A program made the position numbers and the translations under genes. From Entrophospora sp. SA101 (taxonomy: Eukaryota > Glomeromycota > Glomeromycetes > Entrophosporales > Entrophosporaceae), in assembly GCA_958430865.1 (NCBI GenBank), contig CAUDNR010001587.1:1-10437 (forward strand): a DNA stretch of 10,437 bases. Direction: 5' to 3'. Shown here one piece after another: positions 1-7,842 of the stretch. Each line of letters opens with the position of its first letter. Positions within the stretch are counted from its first letter, which is position 1. The notes under the pieces were generated by a model. That model worked only from the letters and a program-made list of their open reading frames with translations, ran no database searches and was not told the DNA's origin.

Positions 1-70
1 TTATGATTTCATTTGTGTAAACTGCAAAAAATTTTGATTTGATTATAATTTTCAATTACATAACATATTT

Positions 71-215
71 ATTACAGGATTACAGAATTACAGATACATT
101 TACATATTACAGAATTGCAGAATTACAGATACATTTACATATTACAGAATTTCAGAATTACAGATACATTCACATATTACAGAATTGCAGAATTACAGAT
201 ACATTTACATATTAT
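71..215. repeat. 35-bp minisatellite, about four copies
   Basis: Four head-to-tail copies of a 35-bp unit lie at 71-105, 106-140, 141-175 and 176-210, with a decayed start of a fifth after that. Each unit is built from variations of 'attacagaat' and 'cagatacattta'. The copies differ by only a few bases. A 35-bp period is not divisible by three, so the reading frame rotates from copy to copy. The open frames across this stretch, rich in Tyr, Ile, Thr and His, are therefore by-products of the repeat and not genes. A weak echo of the unit (attacagaatgg) recurs near 252. Confidence 0.9.
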
Positions 216-484
216 AGATTTTCTGACAACTGCATACTTGAAAAGTTGTCATATTACAGAATGGCCAAACTATTTACAGGTGGCATCATTAGTTACAACT
301 TCCCAAATTTTTTCTACCAGCACATATGATAAATATTGCACAGAATATTAAATAATATGATGCAAAAAATCTCAACCATTATTTTGACATATTTTTTATT
401 AATGTTTTCTTTATAAGTTTTGACTTTGCTACTTAGCAACCCTGGATTTCAGAAAATGTGGCGCAGTATGCACTTCTATCACGG

Positions 485-492
485 ATCACGAA
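485..492. repeat. Target site duplication, left copy (MITE 493-632)
   Basis: ATCACGAA is repeated exactly at 633-640 on the other side of the palindromic element. This is direct evidence of transposition, and an 8-bp length is typical of hAT elements. Confidence 0.82.
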
Positions 493-632
493 CAGTGTCT
501 GAAATTGAGTGCGGAGGTTTGTGTTACATATTGAATTTAGCCAATCAAATTTGTCCTTCTGGTAGAAAATTTAACGTTGATTGGCTAAATTCAATATGTA
601 ACACAAACCCCCGCACTCAATTTCAGACACTG
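493..632. mobile_element. Palindromic hAT-type MITE with 8-bp target duplication
   Basis: Two arms of 56 bp (493-548 and 577-632) are reverse complements with a single mismatch (A at 515), separated by a 28-nt loop that itself contains a further AAATTT pair. The arms begin CAGTG, which fits the hAT terminal consensus YARNG. The element is flanked by an exact 8-bp direct repeat, ATCACGAA, at 485-492 and 633-640, the duplication length expected of hAT transposases; the preceding G also matches, so 9 bp is possible. There is no transposase inside, so it is a non-autonomous foldback MITE. The high arm identity suggests recent insertion or recent generation by an active family. A small open frame running across it is spurious. 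Confidence 0.88.
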
Positions 633-640
633 ATCACGAA
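633..640. repeat. Target site duplication, right copy (MITE 493-632)
   Basis: Exact second copy of ATCACGAA found at 485-492. Confidence 0.82.
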
Positions 641-1519
641 TTAATTGATTACACAAAATGAGTTATTTACCTCGGAGGTGGTTTTTGTTGTCCCATATAA
701 TCTCAATATCTCGTGTAACTGAATGGAAATAAAATTTCTCACGTCAAACAAATTACCATTTAATTCATCTAATTGAAATGTAGGAAGAGCCTTCAGTCAT
801 TATAATAGGAGAAAGTAGTAATACAATAATGAGAAGGGATGAGTCTTCTGCTGTTCATATTTTGAAGAAAAGAAAGGTAAAGTGTGGTTCTAATTCTAAG
901 TAAAGCTGGATATGGAATTTGATGGAAGAAACTGAAATTGCAAAAGATCTAAGAAGCTATTTGTCAAGTCAATGTCTCTAAAGTTTCTGATACTATTGTT
1001 CATTGTGATGTTATAGTATGTAGTGGGTGAATCTACATTTGATTATATTATACACTTATTATCTGCTCATGGTATATAACAAAAGAAAATCTCCCAAAAT
1101 AAATTGAGCAACCAGTTTAAAATAAGCAAAAAAAAATTTTTTTCCAATTATTATAACTTTCATTGTAGGACACCTCTAAAACAATTACTAAAATGTTTGA
1201 ATCACCAACCACATACAAGCCAAAAAAAAACAAGGACAACATGAAAAGGCCTTGGTTTTTCTTATAATCAATGACCTACAACCTTTAAATATCTTGAAAC
1301 CAAAAGTTTTATTAAATTGCTAGAGTTTTTGACGAGATCAGGAATTTTACATTTTTTTATAGAGTTGATTTTCTGGATTCTTTAATTTAGAAATTAAAGC
1401 TGTTTCAATTAGGGTAATTATCTAGAGAAATCATATATAGTATTTTCAGAAATATTGATTTTATTTTTAAAAAAAATCCATTTTAATTTATAACGTGTAA
1501 ATAAAAAAATAAATAATCT
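641..1519. other. Intergenic stretch without a confident gene
   Basis: This AT-rich stretch lies between the palindromic MITE and the 3' end of ARG8. No RNA gene or intact coding region is visible. One short plus-strand frame, 784-900, is open for 39 codons after a possible acceptor (TAG at 781-783). It reads on past a TAA (901-903) into 'SWIWNLMEETE', which faintly resembles the start of a BED zinc finger of hAT transposases. That resemblance is weak, and I do not annotate it as a gene. Homopolymer runs of A and T near 1128-1143 are the only other structure. Confidence 0.5.
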
Positions 1520-3367
1520 TTATTGATTATTTTCAAAAACTTTTAGAGCGTCCTTTAATATATTAATTCCACGCTTAGCTTCTTCTTCTTTTATTATCAA
1601 TGGTGGTATAATTCTAACTGTATTATTACCAGCTGTAACAATTAATAAACCTCTCTCTCTTGCTAATTGTACCAATGGTGTTGGATCCTTATTAAATTGT
1701 ACACCAATTATCAATCCACGTCCACGTACTTCTTTAATAAGTGATGGATATTTTGATTTCAATTCATTACTTTCTTTTATGAAAAGTTCTCCAACCTTGT
1801 TTACATTTGCTAAAAATTCTGGTCTATTAATACGTTTTATCACTGATAATGCTAATTTGCAGGCTAATGGACTTCCTCCAAATGTTGTACCATGATCACC
1901 TGATTTTGATTTTGGGGGAGGGGTAATAAGAGGAGGAAGAAGTGAGTGAATGAATGAATAAAAAAATAATATATATATTATATATATATATATGTATATA
2001 TATATATAATATTTAACCATATACGTTTAATGTTGATATATAAGTATTTAGATGCTTACCAACTGTAATAGCATCAGCCACGCGTTGAGTTGTCATGATT
2101 GCGCCAATTGGATATCCATTTGCTAAAGGTTTTGCCATTGTTAAAATATCTGGATGACATGATTTTGGAAAATTTTGGTGCGCCCAAAATTTACCAGTAC
2201 GACCAAGTCCACACTATTTTAAAAACATAATAATCATTTATATTATTATTTGATATTTGATATCCGATATTTGACATTTTTGACATGTGAAATGTATTTT
2301 AAAGGGAATGATTGATTAATTACCTGAATCTCATCATAAATCAATAAAGCTCCAACTTCATCACATCTTTTTCTTAAAGCTTCTAAAAATTCTTGAGTAG
2401 CAATCCAAACACCACCTTCACCTTGTATCGGTTCAACAATAACAGCACAAGTGTTTTGATTAACATGCTCATTAATTTTACTTGTATCATTGAAAGGTGC
2501 AAGTGTAAATCCTGGCACCAAAGGTGTAAATTGAATTTGATATTTTTTATTGTGCGTAGCCGACAACGATCCCATTGTTCTACCGTGGAACGCGTCAGTA
2601 AATGATACTACACCAATTTTTTCTTGATTACCAGAAGAAAGTTTTGCCCATTTTCTAGCAAATTTAAATGCTCCTTCATTAGCTTCTGTGCCAGTATTTG
2701 AAAAAAATATTTTTGCTGCTTCAAAACCACCACCTTCTTTTGTTGTTTCTACTAATAATTCTGCCAAATCACCAGCATGTTCATTAAAATATAGATTCGA
2801 TGTATGGAAAAGTTTGCTTGCTTGTTCTGATAACACTTTAGTAACTTCTTCATCCGAATGACCGAAGGCATTAACTGCTATACCAGCTGTGAAATCTAAA
2901 TATTCACGATCTGCCAAATCATATATCAAACATCCTTTTCCTCTTGAGAAAATAACTGGTGGGCGATTATATGTGTTGATCAAGTACTTGGATTGTTTAT
3001 CTAGTAATTTTGCGGTAGCTGGATGTGTTTCCGAATCAGCATGTGTTACCTACATATAAATAATTTTTAATTAGTAAACATATATAAATAATGATGACTG
3101 AATCTGTGATATATACCTTTGATGATGTTTGTGTGGCAGTAGCGGTAGCAAATGCACGTGATGACTAATTATATCAATGATTGGAAGAGAAATTAATAGG
3201 TACATAGAAAGAAAGAAAGAAAGAAAGAAAGTAAGGGATTATTATTAATTTTGAAAGATATATGTAAAACCTACTTTGATGCTTTTTGTTGTTTCGTTTA
3301 TTATCAAAGACATATTTAATAATCTGTTTGTATGAATAATTCCCCTTAAATTTTTTAATGGAAACAT
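1520..3367 (-). CDS. ARG8: Acetylornithine aminotransferase, mitochondrial (five exons)
   Basis: A PLP-dependent class III aminotransferase. The family transfers an amino group between N-acetylornithine and 2-oxoglutarate in the mitochondrial arginine pathway. Exons, in coding order, are 3275-3367, 3117-3164, 2324-3049, 2060-2213 and 1520-1899, with GT...AG introns of 110, 67, 110 and 160 nt. They sum to 1401 nt, or 466 aa plus TAA, a normal length for the family. Residues 1-47 (MFPLKNLRG..., basic, with only one acidic residue, then RAFATATAT) look like a cleavable mitochondrial presequence. Core motifs are SNTGTEAN (164-171, phosphate/PLP binding), FHGRT (201-205), VEPIQGEGG (252-260), DEIQ (286-289) with CGLGRTGK across the intron junction, the Schiff-base Lys317 in MAKPLANGYPIG, and TFGGSPLAC (346-354). 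The alternative is ornithine aminotransferase. I prefer Arg8 because DEIQCGLGRTGK matches fungal Arg8 as I remember it and because of the presequence. All junctions keep the frame and no defect is seen. Confidence 0.93.
1966..2012. repeat. AT dinucleotide repeat in ARG8 intron 4
   Basis: Nearly pure (AT)n tract within the 160-nt intron 1900-2059. It also creates a false in-frame N-terminal extension for the last exon. It is potentially length-polymorphic, and the intron remains the longest in the gene because of it. Confidence 0.8.
3207..3231. repeat. GAAA tetranucleotide repeat in ARG8 intron 1
   Basis: Six tandem GAAA units plus a terminal G lie inside intron 3165-3274. On the transcript strand this is a CTTT pyrimidine tract in mid-intron. 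Confidence 0.85.
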
Positions 3368-3652
3368 TATTTTTTTCTTTCTCCTTCCTTATTTTAAGTT
3401 ACAATTATTTGTAATTAATTAATTTTATTTGTTAATTAACTAAATATTGATATTTCAGAGCATGGCTATAAAATAGAGGCAGAATTTATCATTTCTTTAA
3501 AGTTACACGGATGAATGTATAAATAAAAATCTAATCTTGTTTTGATAATTTTTCATCTGGAAAAATTAAGATGGATTTTATTTTGTCAATAATATATATA
3601 GATTAGAGTTCAAATAGTAATACAAATTAATCATTCGAATAAAATTTATTCG
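3368..3652. other. ARG8 upstream region, no gene seen
   Basis: This 5' flank of the minus-strand ARG8 gene is AT-rich, with a T/C-rich tract (3367-3396) immediately upstream of the ATG, which reads as an A/G-rich leader on the transcript. A plus-strand TATAAAATAGAGG lies at about 3467-3479, but it points away from ARG8 and no gene follows it, so I do not call it a promoter. Confidence 0.45.
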
Positions 3653-3653
3653 T

Positions 3654-3670
3654 TTATTATTATTATTATT

Positions 3671-3712
<42 letters not shown>

Positions 3713-3717
3713 ATTAT
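3654..3717. repeat. Compound TTA/TTG trinucleotide microsatellite
   Basis: About seven TTA units run directly into about 13 TTG units and return to TTATTATT. A near-palindrome, cgaataaaatttattcg, precedes the tract and an 'attcgaata' follows it. No reading frame uses the tract. Confidence 0.9.
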
Positions 3718-3791
3718 TCATTATATTCGAATAGAAACCCTATGACTATTTGCTAGTAGGAAAAAAATTTTTTTTTTAATTACATCTATAT

Positions 3792-3799
3792 ACCACTGT
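3792..3799. repeat. Target site duplication, left copy (element 3800-4419)
   Basis: ACCACTGT is identical to 4420-4427 and lies exactly against the TAAAGC terminus. Confidence 0.82.
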
Positions 3800-4419
3800 T
3801 AAAGCCCCGAACGAGCCAAGAAATAATAGGCCCGAGTTTGACGTTATTAATTCTAATACTAATACTTTTATTTTCATTGCCTTTAAGTGCTATTTTCTTG
3901 AACTTAGCTCGAACTTGAAAATTCAGTTTTAACTCGAGTCTGTTCAACTTAGAGAATAAAACGAATAAAATGAATAAAAATCAAATAAAACGAACAAAAA
4001 ACGAATAATTCGAATAACGCACAAACGAATGAAATAATTCGAATAACTAATGATTCGAATAACTAATAAAACAAAATAATTTGAATTAATTGGGTTGTAT
4101 TACGAATAGGAATTCAATCATAATAAAGATTTTTATTTCTCTACAAATATCTGGAAATTTTATATAGTCAACGGATTATAATTAAATTCGCGTTACTATG
4201 AATTTTTAAAAACGTAAAAATTCATTAACCTAAAAAAATTTTTTTATTAGAAACGGATATTAAAACACAGAATTGAAATTTTCGGAATTGTTTAAAAATT
4301 ATTCAAGCATGCTATACAATTTATTATTTTCAGCGGTCTGCAAAATCGTGATTTTATAAAAAAATTTCGAACCGAGCTCGAGTTAAGCATAAGTTCGTCT
4401 CGACTCATTTGGAGCTTTA
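3800..4419. mobile_element. 620-bp hAT-like non-autonomous element with 8-bp target duplication
   Basis: The ends are inverted repeats. The left begins TAAAGCCCCGAACGAGCC and the right, read inward on the minus strand, begins TAAAGCTCCAAATGAGTC. About 17 of the first 22 positions match, and all five differences are transitions. TAAAG fits the hAT end consensus YARNG. An exact 8-bp direct repeat, ACCACTGT, flanks the element. Sub-terminal repeats are present: CGAACTT...TTAACTCGAG near 3910-3937 recurs inverted near 4378-4398. The interior is low-complexity AT with many 'cgaataa' words, including a 16-bp tandem pair at 4037-4068, and has no transposase frame. I infer an old MITE-like deletion derivative. 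Confidence 0.83.
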
Positions 4420-4427
4420 ACCACTGT
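4420..4427. repeat. Target site duplication, right copy (element 3800-4419)
   Basis: Second exact copy of ACCACTGT, directly after the GCTTTA terminus. Confidence 0.82.
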
Positions 4428-5595
4428 CGTTATTATCACTACAAAGGAAAAAAACAATCACTATTATTATTAATTAACTAAAAGCAAAGAAAAGAAAAAT
4501 GTCAATTGCTTCTGCTGCTACTATTATTATTATAATCACTACGAGGACTATGAACAAAGAAAAAAATTTTCTCTAATTAGCAATGTTCGGTTTATTCAAT
4601 AGAAACTGTAATACTAATACTAAATAGGATTATATAAAGAAAACCATTTTATCAATAGATTGCGTTTTTCTAAACCTAATAAGATCACTATATTTAGATA
4701 TATTTAATAAAAAGGTCAATTAATCAAATTCTAATAGCTTCCTGGTTCTATTTTTTAATTCTCTTGATGAGAACAAATAAATATAGGACATCTTCCAATA
4801 AAAATAGATGTTGTCTAAAAGTAATAATAACTGGCAATAGCAAAGCATAATACTATATATCATTAGGATTAGTATTACTATTACTATTTATGAGTACAAA
4901 CACAAATATTGGAGATATTTCATTTACTAAATTCTTATATTTGATATTTTAATAGTTGTATCTGTCAAAACGGTCCCCATGTGCTTATCTTTTGTTTGTC
5001 GACTTTACAAACATTAATATTAATAGTTGCAGGACATTGTTACTTTCAGTTTCAGGGGAGTCAAAGTGTCACTCATATATAAAATTTTAGTGATTGACAT
5101 TGATGTGATCATGCTTAGAAGGGAAGAGAGAAGTCATTATGATGTGAGTTGTTGAAAAAATCAATCTTTTAGAAGGTGATGCCTATTTTCGAGAGATGTT
5201 AACCTGCAAATGTTCTTTTTTTTTTACTTGCAGATCAATGAATGGATTTATTTTTCTTTCTTTCCATGGTCGTAAAACCTTTCTATTCCCAGATACCTTT
5301 TATTTTTTTAATCGCTGAAAAATTTCCGGGACAAGTTGTGGAAGTGGTGAATTGGCAAAGGATTATCACCATCGTGTGTGGTAAATTTTATCCATTATAT
5401 AACAATTTTAACATCTTTGAACAAAGTAGTGGAATCATAAATTTCATCGCTCAGTGGACATATTCATAATAACAAAAATAAAATCATCATATTGAAGGTT
5501 AAGCTTATCAGCAAGTGCGTTTTTGTACATTCGTATTCTTTGATCATACTAGCAGTAATCTTCTGAGGTCGCGCAGTTTCTAATTTTATCCATTC
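4428..5595. other. Gene-poor AT-rich stretch
   Basis: No intact gene, RNA gene or clear repeat family is recognised. Trinucleotide-like TAT/ACT patches occur near 4520 and 4870, and an 11-bp inverted pair (GTAATACTAAT near 4608, ATTAGTATTAC near 4868) is probably chance. The small plus-strand frame 5242-5469 is Phe/Ile-rich and unrecognised. The opposite strand of 5360-5590 reads partly like decayed coding sequence (see the entry for 5800-5981). Confidence 0.45.
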
Positions 5596-5773
5596 TGAAT
5601 CTTGATTTAGCGGATAGTTTGGGTAATTAGGGAAAAATTTCCAAAAATCCGTTAAACCGAGATGTCCGCTATATCGAGAAGGTTTTTATTAAGATTTGTT
5701 ATGGAACCATTCTTTGAGCTTTATCCGTAAAATCGAGTTTTTTAATTAGTATCCGCTAAATCGAGATTCACTG
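5596..5773. mobile_element. Tigger/pogo-like short inverted-repeat element
   Basis: Inverted ends of 21 bp lie at 5596-5616 (TGAATCTTGATTTAGCGGATA) and 5750-5770, differing at one base; the right end continues to CACTG at 5769-5773. The interior carries further copies of the same word in the right-end orientation: TCCGTTAAACCGAG (about 5648), TCCGCTATATCGAG (about 5668) and TCCGTAAAATCGAG (about 5724), besides TCCGCTAAATCGAG at the right end. CAGTGAATCTCGATTTAGCGGA-type ends recall pogo/Tigger elements. The expected flanking TA duplication is not clear and the left terminus is degraded, so exact borders are uncertain. No transposase is present. Confidence 0.68.
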
Positions 5774-5799
5774 TGTAGTCTATAAGCAAGCCATAATCA

Positions 5800-5981
5800 C
5801 ATCCTTGCTGTTGGTAGTTGAATATAACTAAACCCATAAAATGGTGCAGACTCTCCATTTTTGTAGACTGTAAGATTTTTTTCCTTTACAATAGCTTCTC
5901 CTTAGAATATATATCTGTGACTGTACAAGAACCATTTCCTGGGAATCTTTCTTTTATGAAACGAACTTCAACAACATTGGG
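5800..5981 (-). pseudogene. Unidentified decayed coding sequence
   Basis: The minus strand reads 31 open codons (5981 to 5889: PNVVEVRFIKERFPGNG...SKEKLL) to a TAA. In a shifted frame that begins there (5889 to 5800) come 30 more (VKEKNLTVYKNGESAPFYG...QLPTARM), ending in TGA. The residue mix looks protein-like and unlike the Lys/Asn/Ile noise of the flanks. Across the adjacent Tigger-like element, minus-strand 5590-5500 gives a further protein-like stretch (EWIKLETARPQKITASM), so the element may have landed in an already dying gene. I do not recognise the family. It could also be chance. Confidence 0.35.
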
Positions 5982-6359
5982 ATAAAGCACATGATATCAT
6001 GTGGTTGCATCGCAAAGTTGCTACTTACTATATCTGTTTTGTGGTCTTTTCTTTTTACTGATAGATTTCTTTCCTAAAAATGATATAGTATTTTACCGCC
6101 GTTCGTCAATTAAAAACATTACCCCAGATTGGGAAGATGTAAAAATTTTTTTTGACCACGTTATAACGCTTGGTACATAAAAGTTAAAAATTTGTCAGAG
6201 CACCCGTATGAGAGGAAATACTCTGACTCAAGGCCATTTTGGTAAGGCAACAATAATTGATGGCTTTTGTTGTCGTCCACTTGTTAGAAAGAATAATACA
6301 AAACTTTTTATTATCGGGGAGCGCAGATCATTGGCGGGACCACGAATTAAATTCTTACT
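5982..6359. other. Unassigned stretch with a GC-richer patch
   Basis: No gene is assigned. Positions 6190-6350 are richer in G and C than the surroundings. They are open in both directions: the plus strand reads GHFGKATIIDGFCCRPLVRK and the minus strand reads PANDLRSPIIKSFVLF. This suggests a piece of former coding or transposon sequence, but neither reading is recognised and they cannot both be real. Confidence 0.35.
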
Positions 6360-7169
6360 ATTATACTATATACAGAACGTGATGATTATCATCAGATCCA
6401 AATAATATTTTTCTTCATTGGTAATAATATTTCCCAACATCTATTATATACTTCTACATTAATGTTATTTGATGCAAAAATAGTACCATATTATTTGAAT
6501 GAAGATGGTGGATGGAATTTAAAAGTTGAGGGATTAAACAAACCGCATTTAGAAGCTAAAAGGAAATTGAACACTTTTTATAATAATCCTGAGAATACTA
6601 CAGGACAATGATTGACAGTACAAAATATCAGAAAAATTATTAAATTTCGCCATAAAGAGATTATTCTTTTAAAAAAAAATTCTTAAATCAATAGGAAAAG
6701 AATATGAAAATTTTGAATCGTTTTGATTTCATTTAATTTCTAAAGATGTGATGGTAAAAGAGGAGGATATTTGAATGTACAGGGATTGACTTGAAAATGA
6801 TGGCAGATCTAATGGTCAAGCCTCCAAAAATTGGGAATAAGAAATAACAACAACATATGAAAGTTTAAAAAGGCGTAGTCAACAAATATGTAAATTATTC
6901 AATCAATTAAAAGATGTACTTTGGGCTAACCTGGCTAAAATTAGTTTATTAATGTTAGAGAACAACCTGATGAATTTTATTGTTTAGTTATGCTTAAATC
7001 AACAGGAGTTTGTATTATACATGGCAGTGGTTTCGGACAAAAGGAAGGTATATAATATTTTCATAGTAAATTTCTTCCACCTGAAGAATTATTTGATGGA
7101 TTTGTAAGGAATAGAGGATTTTCATAGGGAATTTCTTGAGAAATATATAATAATGATGATGATAAATGA
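6360..7169 (+). pseudogene. Alanine aminotransferase pseudogene
   Basis: Intact ALT enzymes interconvert alanine and 2-oxoglutarate with pyruvate and glutamate, using PLP. Motifs appear in the family order but in shifting frames: TERDDY and, one frame over, SDPNNIF (about 6372-6415); LYTSTLMLFDAKIVPYYL then NEDGGWNLKVEGL (about 6440-6535); NPENTTGQ, the NPxNPTGQ substrate loop, followed by an in-frame TGA at 6609 and LTVQNIRKIIKF; GKEYENFESF, then ISK with the presumed PLP lysine (6742-6744); GKRGGYLNVQG in another frame; ADLMVKPP; ITTTYESLKRRS; DEFYCL; the C-terminal GSGFGQKEG (7023-7049); FLPPEELFDGFV; and an end near NNDDDK-TGA (7167-7169). Several stops and frameshifts occur, and family segments around IPQYP and CPNV are missing, as is the N-terminal third. 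It cannot make an enzyme. Identification is strong from motif order; the exact 5' limit is unclear. Confidence 0.87.
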
Positions 7170-7328
7170 TAATGATTTGGATGATTGATATTAGTGGAAA
7201 GTATTAGGACAAGTGAGCATATATATATAACAAGGAATAGTATGAATTAGAAAATATTTATTTCTATTGATTTAGAGAAAATACATTTAAAAGCCAAATT
7301 TTTAAATTTTTAAATTACTAATTATATT

Positions 7329-7810
7329 TTATTTTAATTTTTTTAATAATTTCTTGTGTAATTTAGATAATTCTAATATAGTGATTTTATTTGGTTTAAT
7401 ATTTTTTTGAATCATATCATCTAATAAATAATTAATTTGTTTATAATATTTGTTTTTTATTAAACCTCTTAATAAATAATTTATAGTATCAATATTTTCA
7501 TTTATTTTTTCTAAATTTTTAATATCTTTATAAATGATTAAAGCATTCTCAATGTCATTTAAATAAATTAGATTTTTAATTAGAATATTATAGAAAGTAA
7601 TATTTAATATTGATAATAAGTAATTTTGATTATTTTTTCTTGATTTTTTTAATTCATTATAATATTTCATTAGCAATTTATTATTTTTTTTTTTAATTAA
7701 ATAATTTAAAATAATTTTGTAAAATTTTAAATTGTTAAAAACCTTTTTTTTGTTAGTTAAAATTTCATTATTATAAAAATTAAAAAATTCATCAATTCCA
7801 GTGTTGTTGC

Positions 7811-7842
<32 letters not shown>

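Noticed and set aside
39..351. Open frames of 96 and 78 codons
   Set aside because: They run through the 35-bp repeat, whose period is not a multiple of three; the peptides simply rotate the same repeat.
420..644. Small open frame of 74 codons
   Set aside because: Most of it lies across both arms of the palindromic MITE, and no family is recognisable.
1519..1524. AATAAA polyadenylation signal on the minus strand
   Set aside because: The hexamer overlaps the ARG8 stop codon itself, too early to serve as the gene's own signal; chance is expected in such AT-rich DNA.
2393..2605. Plus-strand frame of 70 codons
   Set aside because: It is the opposite strand of the well-supported large ARG8 exon.
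3464..3479. TATAAAATAGAGG as a promoter
   Set aside because: It points along the plus strand, away from ARG8, and no plus-strand gene follows.
5242..5469. Plus-strand frame of 75 codons
   Set aside because: Unrecognised, Phe/Ile-rich, with no splice or start context; the minus strand here looks as protein-like as the plus strand.
6208..6405. Plus-strand frame of 65 codons as a gene
   Set aside because: Its 3' part overlaps the start of the alanine aminotransferase relic in a different frame, and its 5' part is not recognised.
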